Assembly (NCBI GenBank): GCA_018136815.1
Contig: CM030932.1
Coordinates: 5,680,407-5,744,406 of the forward strand
DNA from: Isochrysis galbana
Taxonomy: Eukaryota; Haptophyta; Isochrysidales; Isochrysidaceae
Length of the DNA: 64,000 bases
Reading direction: 5' to 3'
In this document: one piece after another, positions 12,612 to 23,915 of the stretch
Numbering within the stretch: the first letter of the stretch is position 1
Layout of the letters: every line of letters begins with the position of its first letter
Position numbers and translations under genes: made by a program
The notes under the pieces: generated by a model
Database searches by the model: none
What the model was told of the DNA's origin: nothing
The model's input: the letters and a program-made list of their open reading frames with translations, nothing else

Positions 12612-14020
12612 TAGAAAACCTATTGGCGCAGTGAGGGGCTGCTTCCGTATCACCCATCCCCCCGTTGCTACCATTACCAGCCGAATGAGAATGAGAGCAA
12701 CTAAGTGTATACTTAGTGCGCATGGGGGAGGGCAGCGCATGGGGGAGGGCACGCTCCCTCTGCTGCCCCAGCTTCCCCTGATGCGGGGGAGGGAACCACT
12801 CACCTTTCTGCGATGCCAGTTGGGAGATAAGAGGATCTCCGCTCATAATGGCCCGACCCATCCTTGCTCCTTGAGGATTGGGCCTTAACGCTCAGCTCAC
12901 GCATGCATGATAATAGCTATTCAACTAAGTGTATATTTGGTTCACACAGGGGGGGGGCACGATCTTCCCCCTCTCCCCTCTCTCCAATCCTCCCCTGCCG
13001 TGGGCCGCGGGGAGGAGGGAACCACCGCCATCCTCCTGGCATGCCTGATGGCTTGCCAGGAGCACACTGCCTTGCTGACCCACTCTCCCACGGGCAGTTC
13101 TCGGGTGTCTCATTGGGGCGGTCGGGGGTAGTAGAGGCCTGGCAGGTGGGAGGGACCTGGGTATTGAAACTTAAAATAACTTTGGTTGTGATCGGGAGGC
13201 CCAACTTTTTTCGGGGGTCCGGGGGGGAAGTCCCCCTCCTCTCTCTCCCCATCCGAATCCGAATCCGAAGCAGAGCGATGGCTACCGACCCGTCGGACAG
13301 GCCGACCGCCGCACTCTAGTGAGAGCGCGGCGGCGATCGGCTGTCGCATTCGCGAATCGACATTTGTGAGGCTTCTCTCTTCTCTCTCATCGTTGGGCAT
13401 TTATCGTTATAATTCTCTGCTTTCTCTCGTTCTCGTTCTCGGTCAAAGAGCTTCGCGTGGACGCATAGGATCGCGGGGTTGTAAGGAAGCATCAGGATAT
13501 TGATTGGCATCACCCTAAATATTGATATCGGATATCGAGCCCTACGCGCCTAAATATGGAGCGAGATATCGACTCGATATATCCCCCATGACGGAGAGCC
13601 CCTAAATATCGACTGAGATATCGACGATATTCAGTTATAGATAACTCGTTGTCTCGCTCTACGGCGCGGGAAGAAAGAAGAAAAACGTTGGTAGTTCTAC
13701 GCGCCGCCTCTCTCCCGACCGGAGCTGAGGCTTGCTGCCCTTGCTTGCCCAGACCGAAGACGATGAGCACAACCGACGTTGCCGTGTGTGAGTGTGAGAT
13801 GTGCTGGGCGCTCTAGCGCGCACGGCCGGCGTCAGCCGCTGCCTGCTGAGCGTTCCGTTGGTCCGCCCGGACGCGTCAGCGCGTCAGCGCGTCGCGCGTC
13901 CGCGCGGCCGGCAGCCCGGCGCGCCCTAAATATGGACGGGCCTGGCGCAAGCGCCCTAAATATTGACTCAATATGTGGGGCCCCAAAGGGGCCCTAAATA
14001 TTGACTCAATATACAGGATA
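12612..14020. repeat. Gene-free stretch of dispersed repeats
   Basis: No gene recognised. 12908-13150 begins TTCAACTAAGTGTATA and is the reverse complement of 33600-33842. A shorter start of the same repeat is at 12700. 13160-13320 (beginning near GATCGGGAGGCCC, with ATCCGAATCCGAA) recurs at 21215-21380. 13330-13475 (TTATCGTTATAATTC) recurs inverted at 47200-47320. 13505-14012 holds six short copies of CCTAAATATTGA-like motifs. Confidence 0.8.
13505..14012. repeat. Cluster of CCTAAATAT(T/G/C)GA motifs
   Basis: The motif occurs at about 13513, 13549, 13600, 13926, 13952 and 13991, most followed by ATATCGA or CTCAATAT, making small AT-rich islands in GC-rich DNA. The cluster ends where the TIR element at 14023 begins. 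It may be an older element's end or a preferred target. No coding potential is seen. Confidence 0.6.
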
Positions 14021-14022
14021 TA

Positions 14023-16028
14023 GGGCGGTCAAACACGCCTTTTAACTTCTAAGGGTGAAAATTCACCAAGTCGAGATTGAGGTTTTATCACGCGATTTTT
14101 AGGGAATTACCCTGGAAATGGGTATATTAGGCAGAATCTAATAAGAAATATGCACATTTCCGACGCCATTCGACACACAGACCCAAAAACGTTTTCGCGC
14201 TCGTGCGAAATTGACGTCGACCACAAAAGTGCACCACAGGTCGCGCTGTGCGACGCGCGCCTGCGTTCCCCGGGCACGATTACCCCAGGACAGGCAGTAC
14301 AGAGCCCTGCGCGATCGCACGGCGTCGCCTGCGCCCTCCACCTCGCCCCTGCTGGCATCTGCTGCCAGCCTCTCGCGCGCGTGCAGTGCGCGGCTGGCCG
14401 CGAGCCGTCAAAATGACGGTGCTGCGCATGATGGGCTGGCCCATCACGCGCGGCACCGCCTCAGTATGGTGGGAGGGGGTGCCTGCTGGCCTCCTGGCCG
14501 CGCAGACCCTCGCCAGAGCGGCCACAGGCCGCGTGCGAGGCCACTGGCGAGGCCAGCGACCATCGCTGCGGCCGCCATCGCGCGCCGCCGCAGGAGAAAA
14601 AGATCAAATTGATTATAGTTTTGCCAAATTTTAACCATAGTAATTCTAATTTTAGGCTTCATTTCACCTGTCCAAGACACATATGAGCACAGTACATGAC
14701 CACCAGCATGCCCAAATGACAATATTTCGGTAGCCAACCAGTCTTACCATATGAGACTGTCGAACCATCGAGCGAAAAGGAGGGGTTGTCCCTCGAAATC
14801 GAACGTGAGGCGCTCGAAAACACGAGGCTGTCCGTCAATTCAGCACGTCAACGCGAAAACAAAACTTCTTTTTGTGCTCCATGTTGGGATGTTGTGCTGT
14901 AGAAACGGGCGAACTATTGACCGGCCCGTGCTTGGCGGGCACGACCTGTGTGTCTCCGAACGTGAATGGCCTTGGAGGCCATCTGTGTGTCCCAAAAATT
15001 CTAAAAGTTGGCTCGTGATGAGCGCAAAGCAGCCAGTGTCCAATCGTGATTCACGACACGATTGCCCACAGAAATCGATCGCAACCATCACGCCTGAAGC
15101 TTTCAGGCCGGTGCTTGGCTAGATTACATGTTGAATCTACTAGTAGCCAAAAGAACTGGCGGTCTAGAGCTCGAAATTCGCCCTTCTGCCCAATTTTCGA
15201 GCCCTCCATGCGGAGAAAAATTCTCACTTTAGACGTCAAACAAAAGGCTATCAATTCCACAGTACTATTCGGCCGCGCGCGTCGCGCCGTCGCAGAGCAC
15301 GGTGCAGGCTAGCTTAAATTACATTTCTAGATTGCTACCAGCCCTATGATGCACGTGAAAATCCGAGGAGCCGACGAAAATATAGAGAGAACACCTGCCT
15401 CACAGCGTCGAGGGACGAGTCGGGAACCTGCCGTTTGGGGCGGCAAAGGCATTATAGGTACGGGCTCGGTCGACCTGCGCCAGAGCGGGCGCGATTGGCA
15501 GCGTACCTGTCCCGCAATCGGCCAACAAACTTTTGTCGACCAGCGAGCAGCGTCGAGCGCCATGGCGTCCTGGTGCTCCAGCTCCTCGTCAGTCGCGAGC
15601 CAGAGCGAATCCTGCGGGGCGAGGGTCGGGACCGTCAAGGATCATCCTCTGACGGCCGAATCGGCCGTGTGCAAGCCGTGTATGGTGCGCATGTGTATGC
15701 GCGGACGTCATCGCTGGGGCACCAGCGTTTGAAATTTGCTTTATAGGCAATATGGGGCGTCGGACCCTTAATTTAATATATGTCTGGGCACCTTTTAAGT
15801 GAAAGAAACACATCTCTCAGTGGGAGCGACGTCCAGTTCGGCTCGTGTGAGCCGCCAGAGCGTGTGCAAGGGGGGGGGGTCCGACGGGACTTCGCACCGT
15901 CTTTTCGGACGAGGATTCTGAAAAGGCGGGGAGACCCTCCGAGCCGCTCTCGCCGGGGCTTTCCGCTCACGGTCAAAAATGTCGACCCCCCCCCATATTA
16001 GTACTTAAAAAGCCGTGTTTGACCGCCC
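14023..16028. mobile_element. 2.0-kb non-autonomous TIR element, GGGCGGTC family
   Basis: Inverted ends GGGCGGTCAAACACGCC (left, 14023) and the reverse complement of GGGCGGTCAAACACGGC (right, 16028), flanked on both sides by TA, which fits a TA target duplication. No long coding frame lies inside, so it is probably mobilised by a transposase made elsewhere. Single ends of the same family are at about 2785, 30678 and 63684; the 30678 end also shares the inner sequence CACGGTCAAAAA and ATTAGT..TTAAAAAG. Confidence 0.8.
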
Positions 16029-16030
16029 TA

Positions 16031-17151
16031 CAATTTGCGAGGAGAGGATTCGAGCCCAATGATCACAGGGCACCGGAGGAGCCTCATTGGTCGTTCGCAC
16101 CATCACATTCTGCCGATTTTCATTAGTCGTTCCCACGCCACGACGCCACGTGGCCCCTGCCCTACGCCCTACACCACACCACCACTTCCAGACCCAGCCC
16201 GAGGATGACAAATTGGAAGTTGCCACACACCCAATTGGCGAATAGATGAGGGGGGGCTTACGACGAGAGGTGCGGCTTGAAAAGGAATGTGTGGAAGGAC
16301 GGGCTCAACTACCTCCAAAGTCCAACCAAAGTTATTGGAGGAAGGAGGACGGGCTTAGGCGAGGACGAGCGCGACGACGGAGCGGCGACATTTTGATAGC
16401 GAGAGCGAGCGAGCAAGTGCAAGAGCGAGTGCGTGGATTGGGATTGGTGGGCGGAGCTCTTGCTCACGACCACCTTCTTCTCCGCGCTCTCTCTCCCCTC
16501 TCCTGCGGCACGCGCGATAGCGCGCCTGCGGCAGGCCTCCAGCTGCCCTCTGGCGGCCCCTGGAGGCTCCTGGAGGCCAGCTCAGGGGCAGAGGAGGCTA
16601 GGGCAGGGCCATGGTCTCCCCTGCCTCTCCCTCGCTAGCGCTCATGAGCCTTCGGCCCCCCCACGCTGCACCTGTCAGCCTGTCGACCAGGGGGGGAGGG
16701 GGGGTTGAAGCGATGGGCTGGCCACGATGGGCCAGGACGAGCGAACCAGGCGTGCCTGTCAGCGAGAATGGAGAAGGGGACGCCCATCGCAAAAGGTGGG
16801 GAAGGGGGGGGGAGAGGCGGCGAGATTCGAGAGCATCCGAAGGGCCCGAATCTTTAGACTTTTTAAAAATTTGTTGGCAGCAAGCCAAGAAGCAAGAACG
16901 GGGTCATATCATACGCCAATAGTAGTACTAGTAGTATATGTAAGGTGGAAGTCCACGGATGGCAGGCTTTTGCAGAAGAGCGATGCGACGGAGAGGGTGG
17001 CCATTGGGCCCTTTCTCATATTCTCATACGGCGGAGTCTAAGGGGCAGCCGTGCGTTCCGCGTCTACTTTCCGGCATCACATTGAAGGGATCTCGCCACT
17101 TACCCATTGAGACATCACTCGGAAATAGTGCTTTGCTCGAAAACTTCGCGC
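16031..17151. repeat. Gene-free region with a C/G-rich dispersed repeat
   Basis: 16625-16770 (around GCACCTGTCAGCCTGTCGACC and GGGCTGGCCACGA) is repeated at about 26975-27095, where it lies against or inside the 5' end of the ankyrin-JmjC-sulfotransferase gene. The remainder contains poly-G runs and no gene I can support. Confidence 0.6.
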
Positions 17152-18227
17152 CTACGCCGAGGAAAGGCGCTTCTTCCCCTTGTTCCCTTTCGACTCGAAC
17201 TCCATTTTTGCTAGAGTCTGCTGCGCCACCTTGCCAACGAGTATGACTGCAGCGACAGTGGCCAACGTGCCTGCGATGAGTACAGCTGGTGGCACCGATA
17301 ATTGACCGCTCAAGGCTTGCTGCCCAAGAGCTCCAGCTGCGACGTAAGCAGCTTGTGACGGTAATGTGCCGAGAAAAGTGGCCAAACCGAGCGTAGGAAG
17401 TGTCACAGAGGTGAGACCTACAAGGGAGAGGGTATCTCATGGCTGAATGAACACGTAAAATGTATCCGACAAAGCGCCTTGGAAAGCCTGCAGACTTGGG
17501 GAACGATGCAGAGAAGCAAGTGTGGGCAGTCACCAAATAGATAGTTCGAAAAGGTAAAGGGTACCACAGGACTCAATCGTATGAGAAGGACGAGCAACAA
17601 GGTCGTATGGGGCTGTTGCTCAGCCATCGCCCTGTCGATCGCAGCCGCCGGCGGCGAGATCCTCGACAGGTCATACCCGATGCGCTCCGAAATGGCTCGT
17701 CCCACTGCACAGCAAATCACTGCAGCACTCGTCAGGGACAGGGAGACTACAGCAGTCCCCTTGGCCGCTCCAAAGACGGCACCTGAGAGTACAATAAAAA
17801 TTAAAGCAGAAAACAGTGGCAACACTTGCATGGAGCACAGCATCCCCGCGTAGATAGGGTATGCTGCCCAGCCACGTGCCCGGAACCATTCAATGACAAC
17901 AGCAGCGAGCTCTGCCATCGAAGCCGTGCGAGTGATTCGACGGAGGAATAGAACAAGAAGGGCAGTGTTTGCATATTGCACCACTTCCGATGCGACGGCC
18001 AGAGCAGCAACGCCGCCCGCAGCGGCAAGCCCGCTTTTGCTCGGCTCTGCGGGTGTACGCGCAGCAAGCAGCCGGACCGGTGGCGCTGGCCTGAGGGAGC
18101 GAGAACAGGTGAAGCAGGCGCGCTGACCGAAAGACGTGGAGATACTTGCGCCATGCTCGGCGCAAACGAACAGCAGTGCGCTGACAAGCAGCAGCACGAG
18201 CAGCGCTGGTCGAGCGGGTGGCGCCAT
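17152..18227 (-). CDS. VTT/TVP38-TMEM64 family membrane protein
   Basis: Two exons, 17534-18227 and 17152-17417, joined across a 116-bp intron (TTTG|GTGACT...TGTAG|GTCTC) to give about 319 residues. The N-terminus has a strong signal peptide (ALLVLLLVSALLFVCAEHG) followed by a basic Ser/Arg stretch, which could be a bipartite plastid targeting sequence. Several membrane segments follow. The core VLSGAVFGAAKGTAVV and, across the intron, RLSPVVPFTFSNYLFG then PTLGLATFLGTLPSQ match the VTT (SNARE-associated/DedA-like) domain, whose eukaryotic members include lipid scramblases. The tail ends in a Lys-rich KGNKGKKR. An upstream in-frame ATG at 18293 exists, but 18227 places the signal peptide at the start. 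It faces away from the homeobox gene. Confidence 0.8.
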
Positions 18228-19113
18228 GGGTCTGGCCCCCGCCCCCTCCCTTGCTCCGCTCGCGGAAGCCCCCCTCCCCCCCCAAATCGCCAATTGCGTG
18301 GGTGGGGCGAGGAGAGGGTGAGCGAGGGGCTTTGCTTGATAGATACTTTAGAGAAGGGGGGGGGGGCAGCCGCGAGGGCGTTTTGTTTTTGGGGGTGCGC
18401 TGCGCGGAGGTTTTGTTGTTGGCGTGGCCGACGGTAGCTCCAGGTTGCCGGTAGGTGTGGTGGTGGGGGGGGGGGGGGGGGTAGATACCCTGGGAGGCGG
18501 GCGGGAGCAGTTCGGAACCTCGACACAGCAGGCGCGGGGGAGGAAGGAGGCGCACGGCGCGGGGGGGAGGGAAAGTTCGTAGACGGTTCTCGACCCCCCC
18601 CCCCCCTCCGATCTCGCGCTTCCTCGCGGCTCGCGGGCCTTCCCGCCTGGGGGGAGGAGACGTCCAGAGAAGGAGGCCGCAGGTGGAATCCAAGGCATTC
18701 GGCGTGCTTCTCAGCCTCTCCACACGTCGGCGAACCTTGTGGACGACGAGAGGCCAGCGTACGCTTGATTACATCACTGCGCTGCTGATCTCAAGACAAC
18801 AGATCTGTCGTGGGCAGCGGGGGGGCGAGCAGGGAGGCCGGAACGCAGCCATGGCTCGACGAGCTACGACGAGGTTCGGAGGTCTTCGAGGATACTCCTC
18901 TGCTGCGCGCCCCCCTCCCACGCCTTCTACACACTTTGGTGGCGGGGGACGTCGCGCGGGGGCGAGGGGGGGGGGGGCGGGGGAAGGGGGCGGGGGCGGG
19001 GGAAGGGGGGGGGAAGGGGGGGGGGGGGGGGTTCGCTCAGCTCTGCCCCTCCCCTGCCCTCCCCGGCCATCAAGCCACGAGCCAACGACTCTTTCTCCCA
19101 AGTTGCGGCCCTC
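18228..19113. other. G-tract-rich intergenic region between divergent genes
   Basis: Contains many poly-G and poly-C runs of 8 to over 15 bases (about 18355, 18465, 18595, 18965-19030). No gene is supported. It separates the start codons of the VTT gene (-) and the homeobox gene (+) and so must carry both promoters. Unseen 5' exons of the homeobox gene are possible. Confidence 0.5.
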
Positions 19114-20152
19114 ATGCTTGAGCGCGACGCCAGAGACCGGACGCCCAAGTTCAAGAGATGCAAAATTTCCAGGTCACAGCTGGTCGTCCTCACACAGCAC
19201 TTTGGTGCGCCCGCCAAACCCATGCCAGCGCTCATCCTCTGGAACGATGCTCGCTTCATCAGGCCACACGCTCCCGCCACCCGAATGCCCCCCCCCTGAC
19301 CCCGGAACGTCCCGCTGCGCAGAGAGCGACCCATTGCCAAGTTTTGAGAAGCGTCAGGCACTAGCTCAGCAACTCGGGATGACACCGCGCTCGGTCCAGA
19401 TCTGGTTCCAGAACCGTCGCCAGCGGCTGCTGAAGCCTCTCCGTCAGTCAGAGGGAAGCGAGCTCTCGACGCCGCCACCACTCGAGCAATTAGGCTACGC
19501 CCCTGAGTCTCTGCCTGAAACCTCCTCAGATAGCGGCTCCTCTACCGACCTACCGCGCAAAGCAAAACTGGAGATGGCACCAGCTGCTGCACGGATGCCC
19601 CTTCATCCAGCTCTAACGCAGCTCGCTCATCAGCACACTTATCCGATGATGGCAGCCCAACTCGCCCACCTTCTTGGTCCTTTCCTGCATGCGGAAGGCG
19701 TACACAGCTCGACTGCTATGCCCGCCACCATCGCCCACATCAGCACCGCCCTGGCTGCTGGCGCTGGCTCGGATGGTGCTCCAGGAGTAGCATCGCCAGC
19801 AGGTGTTCCAATTCATGGCCAAGCCGCCTGGGGCGCTCTTGGAGACAACGTCGGCGCCGGTGCGGCTGTTCTTCTCGCACACGCATTGCAGCAGCAATTT
19901 GCGGCTGGCATTGCGGCTCAGGGCCACCCTGATGATGCTACGTCCGCCGCGCATCCTGCGGCCGTGCCATGTGGCATTCGGCGAGACGCGGGCCCAATGG
20001 CTTCACAAGATTGTGTGGACGGCTTGCTACTGCTCTCAGCGTGTGCTGACGCTCAACCGCCCGTGCCCTCGTCAACGATAGCGTCCACATCATCTAGCGT
20101 GAAGGGGATGCAGCCTGTGCAGTTCTTGCCGCCGGCAATGGTCATGGCCTGA
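19114..20152 (+). CDS. Homeobox transcription factor (typical, non-TALE)
   Basis: Two exons, 19114-19204 and 19323-20152 (intron GTGCGC...GCGCAG, 118 bp), about 306 residues if ATG 19114 is the start. The homeodomain is split by the intron: helix 1 (KFKRCKISRSQLVVLTQHF) is in exon 1 and the rest (SFEKRQALAQQLGMTPRSV then QIWFQNRRQR) in exon 2. The recognition helix has the invariant W, F, N and R residues, so DNA binding is expected. The downstream 200 residues are Ser/Pro/Ala-rich with no other domain. The frame is open upstream of 19114 into poly-G, so an earlier exon may exist. Reading the longer single frame from 18683 would miss helix 1, which argues for the intron. Confidence 0.8.
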
Positions 20153-21209
20153 ACATTTCGACAACATTGTATATGCATGACTTGGACACACTGGCCCAAG
20201 AAAGTTGGCTCAATGCCCCTTCACTTCCATGGTACCTTTAGCTCTCAGCGAACGGTCGTTACAGGCAGAAGGCGGTATTGCTGAGCCCACAGATGCTTGT
20301 TACGGAGCTCACCGAGATGGTGACCGGACTCGCTCCGGAGAATTTTCGCATGTCCATGGAACGTTGGTGGTCCATTGTGTGCCCCTGGCAAAGAATTCGG
20401 TCTTCTCCGAAGAAACCCAGCTGTTGGAGCAACCAGCACGGGCACAAATTTTACATCGAGTTCTCTCGCGGAGCTCGGACCATAGTGTGGCTGTGGAATG
20501 GAACGTTCAAGAAATCCAATGCGGCGACGTGTGTGACTCGCCGACAGGAAATTCAATTGAGCACTTGCGATTTCCATCCCATCCCTAGATTGCACTCATG
20601 CTCTCCCCTCCTCTCGCTATTCGTGCGCTGTGGCTTTTGGGGTGTGCCTGCTTACCCTGCGGCCGTGGGTGCGATTCTCTTCTTGATGTTTGTCGCCGGC
20701 CAAAATATGTGCCACTATTATTTGTGCTCAGCTTCGCGCTTTGACGGTCAACTCCATCGAACCTTTGCGGCTCCATGCATGGTGATGCCAAACCAATCAA
20801 ATTCGCTTGACCTTGAACGCCAGGCTTCACTTCCAACCGCTATTGCTGCCACTCGGACATGCATCCAGCATAAATTCAAGTCGAGTTGCAGTGTATTGAG
20901 CTAGCCGGCGCCTCAACGAGCTGCAACGAATTGCGCAAGCCAATATGATAAACACCATGTGGGAAATTGCTATTGTGTTTGAGAAGAAAGTCCAGCGGAG
21001 ATCAGTGTTGCCAGGCACCGCGACTCAGGCACAGGGTGATACCCGCTGGAAAGTCGTGTCTGAGAGAAATCTCCTACCATGTAGTCACTAACCTCATAGT
21101 GAAAAAAAAGAGGTGTGCCGGTCACTCACGCTTTTTAACCACTGTTTCCCACCCGTCCTGAGTGTTCAAGTAGAGGTGGGGGAGAGTGGGTTAAAAAAAG
21201 AGTGGGTTA
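20153..21209. other. Intergenic; no gene recognised
   Basis: Several overlapping open frames (for example 20278-20904 on +, and others on both strands) show no recognisable domain. The stretch may include the homeobox gene 3' untranslated region. Oligo-A blocks near 21105 and 21195 precede the next repeat. Confidence 0.4.
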
Positions 21210-21390
21210 AAAAAAAACTCTTGTTGATCCGGAGGCCCACATTTTTTTATCTTCGGACCGGGGGAAGATTTCCCCTCGTCTCTCTCCCCGCTCTAATCCG
21301 AATCCGAGGCAGAGCGATGGCGACCGACCCGCCTGACAGGCCGACCTTCGCCGCGCTCCAGCGAGAGCACGGCGGCGGTCAGCCCCCCCT
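21210..21390. repeat. Dispersed repeat shared with 13170-13330
   Basis: GGAGGCCCA, poly-T, CGG..CCGGGGGAAG, then ATCCGAATCCGA, GCAGAGCGATGGC and ACCGACCCG, in the same order as at 13190-13320. It probably marks copies of one mobile-element end. Confidence 0.7.
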
Positions 21391-21809
21391 TGTCGATGGT
21401 GTTCGGACCGAATGGTCCGGAGACACCAGACGGCTGTCTCACCGGCGTTTCGTGCCACCTCACTCGGCCGATTTCTGCTTCACCTGCCCACGCAGCTTGG
21501 CCGCCAGCCCCACCCCACATTACTTCCAACCCCAACCTGAGGAGGATGACACCGGCTTGCCTACGCGCTCCTACGCGCAGAATCCCATCCACACTATCGG
21601 TACGTTTCCTCCCAACCCCGCAGACTACCCACCCGCGCGCTCGGGAATCGTGGCGAGCATTGCCATACAGCCCTCTTCACGCGCTGCGCTGCCACCGCAG
21701 GACTTACTGTGCCATCCACCGAGGCGGTCGCCAAGTGCATCGCGTTCGCGGACTCGTTGACGCCGGGGCAGCGCAGACTCTTAATAAACTTCTTGGCCGT
21801 CCAGCCCGA

Positions 21810-22530
21810 GCCTCTTCGCACCAAGCGCGCCCCGTCGCGTTCGAAAGTTGGGCACTCCAGCCCATTCGGCCGGGTGACGTTAGCGTAGTTGTCGGCGCCA
21901 CACACGGCCGACTACGGCGCAATTCGCGCGGGCGGCGGCGGCGATTGGCGTGGCTGCTAGGGCGGCATCTTTGGATATGGTGTCTGCTGGGGCATTCTAT
22001 CTCAGTGGATGACCGAGAAAGCGCCGGCAGCTCGCCCGGTCGCATTCGAAAGTTGGGCACTCCAGCCCATTCGGCCGGGTGACGTTAGCGTAGTTGTCGG
22101 CGCCACACACGGCCGACTACGGCGCGATGCGCACGGGCGGCGGCGGCGATTGGCGTGGCTGCTAGGGCGGCATCTTTGGATATGGTGTCTGCTGGGGCAT
22201 TCTATCTCAGTGGATGACCGAGAAAGCGCCAGCAGCTCGCCCGGTCGCGTTCGAAAGTTGGGCACTCCAGCCCATTCGGCAGGGTGAAATTAGCGTAGTT
22301 GTCGGCGCCACACACGGCCGACTACGGCGCGATGCGCGCGGGCGGCGGCGGCGATTGGCGTGGCTGCTAGGGCGGCATCTTTGGATATGGTGTCTGCTGG
22401 GGCATTCTATCTCAGTGGATGACCGAGAAAGCGCCGGCAGCTCGCCCGGTCGCATTCGAAAGTTGGGCACTCCAGCCCATTCGGCCGGGTGACGTTAGCG
22501 TAGTTGTCGGCGCCACACACGGACGACTGA
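21810..22530. repeat. Satellite array, 205-bp monomers
   Basis: About 3.5 direct copies. GTAGTTGTCGGCGCC recurs at 21885, 22090, 22295 and 22500, exactly 205 bp apart. The monomer is a diverged relative of the 193-208-bp array at the window start: CGATTGGCGTG, GGTGTCTG.TGGGGC, GTGGATGA.CGA and TTCGAAAGTTGGGC appear in the same order. It directly precedes the discoidin-like ORF. Confidence 0.92.
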
Positions 22531-22618
22531 AACAGACCCCCTGTTCTCATGGCTACGCTTCTACGGACCCAACATCTTCACCATCCCCGTCCAACCGCTA
22601 CGAAGGGGCTTTGTAACC

Positions 22619-23062
22619 ATGACTCGCACCGACTTCTTCCAAGGCACACATGAGGTCGAAGCCTCAAGTGGGGCTTACCCTTGGATGGCGTTTGACGCGG
22701 ACCCATCGTCAGCGTGGAGGAGCGGTACGGTGACAAGCTCGCAGTTCATCTCATTGAAAGTACCGACCCATGTTTTGATTTATGGACTACGCATGACGCC
22801 ATCGGCATTGGAAGAGGTTCCCATAGACTTCGAAGTGCAAGGTGTACGTAACTATGGAGCGGTGGATACACTCAGGTCGTTTAGCAACGTTAAATGGACA
22901 CAAACAACGATCGGATCGGTTCAAGAGAAATCGTTCATTGTCGACTCTACACGCGCTTACGATACCTACCGCATTAACGTCATCAAGACACCTTCAATAA
23001 CGACCATACGCCCCTCAGGCCCGATGTCCGCCGACACCACGGTCATCGATGGGGCTTCGTAG
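22619..23062 (+). CDS. Discoidin (F5/8 type C)-like single-domain protein
   Basis: 147 residues that are almost entirely one beta-rich domain. It opens with EVEASSGAYPWMAFDAD and SAWRSG, the usual entry of a coagulation-factor 5/8 C domain (ASS...P..AFD.D..T.W.S), then QFISLKVPTHVLIYGLRM, a DFEVQG strand and YDTYRINV near the end. Such domains bind carbohydrate or phospholipid. No signal peptide is visible, which is odd for a host surface protein. Similar stand-alone domains occur in some algal-virus structural proteins, but nothing else here supports a viral origin. It sits between a satellite array and an LRR scrap, so it may be a fragment of a larger former gene. Confidence 0.5.
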   Translation: MTRTDFFQGTHEVEASSGAYPWMAFDADPSSAWRSGTVTSSQFISLKVPTHVLIYGLRMTPSALEEVPIDFEVQGVRNYGAVDTLRSFSNVKWTQTTIGSVQEKSFIVDSTRAYDTYRINVIKTPSITTIRPSGPMSADTTVIDGAS

Positions 23063-23083
23063 CACGGCGAGCCGCGTGTCGGA

Positions 23084-23272
23084 GGACCCATACGCTCATC
23101 CTCGACCGCAACCGGATCGGACCGGCGGGCGTGCAGCGCCTGTGCGAGCTCGCGCGGAGCTTCCGGCTGTCGTCGGTGGACCTCTCATGCAACCCGATTG
23201 GCGCGGAGAGCCAGCCAATGCTCTCACAGCTGAGGAAGCTCAAGGTGCAGGTGCAGGTTACTCTGCTGTGAT
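23084..23272 (+). pseudogene. Leucine-rich-repeat (ribonuclease-inhibitor type) fragment
   Basis: A frame without a start codon reads LILDRNRIGPAGVQRL, then SSVDLSCNPIGAESQPML and ends LRKLKVQVQVTLL before TGA. The spacing L..L.L..N.IG..G...L is that of NLR/RNH1-type LRRs. Only about two repeats remain and no upstream exon is recognised, so this is probably a gene remnant or a last exon. Confidence 0.55.
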
Positions 23273-23915
23273 CACGATGCAATTGAGTGTGTGTGTTGGG
23301 GGGGGGGGGGGAGGGGGGGAGGGGGGGGGCGGAGAGGGGGTCGAATACTCTAGTAAATATAACATGTATATATGCGGGGTAAATTTTCCCCCGTGTTCGG
23401 GTGGTGCACTGGGACTTTTGATGGCCCGCACCTTAATGAAAATTATGTATCTAAATAGACGGGAGGGGTGTGACAAAAAAGGGAACCTCGAGTTGCACCT
23501 TCTTGGCGCGCTCCATGACCCTATCGGTTATCGGTTTAACGATAGTTGTTTGAGCGAAACTGAAACGCGCCGATTGCTCGGCGCTTCGCTTTCCCAAATA
23601 TTCAACGTGAAGCATGTACAAGAATGCAGGGATAGAGGTGTCTCGGCTTCAAATTGCCGCTGGCCTCACCACCGCTGGAAATGGGGGGGGGGGGGGGCGA
23701 CTCTTCGCCCAAAATTCAACGCGCTCTTTTGCTCCCGATTTGAGTCCTTTTTTTTTTGGCGTAAGAGCCCCTTCCACTGTGGGCCATGGTGCAAACACCG
23801 TCGGAGTGAATCAAGCGCCGATTTCGGCGCTTCGCCCCGACAGTACGGACTTAATATGAAAGCAAAATTTTGAAAAGCATTTCCGATCTGCGAGGCGCGA
23901 GACAGTGTGCTCATG
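23273..23915. other. Low-complexity intergenic DNA
   Basis: Poly-G runs at 23298-23335 and 23680-23698, and a poly-T at 23750. No gene is seen. Confidence 0.5.

Noticed and set aside
18683-20152. Single 489-residue homeobox reading frame
   Set aside because: It passes through poly-G and lacks homeodomain helix 1; a two-exon model from 19114 restores a full homeodomain.
20205-20904. Overlapping frames after the homeobox gene as a separate gene
   Set aside because: Two overlapping phases of equal quality and no domain; likely untranslated or intergenic.
22619-23062. Inserted algal-virus segment
   Set aside because: Only one small discoidin-like frame; no capsid, packaging ATPase or other viral gene nearby.
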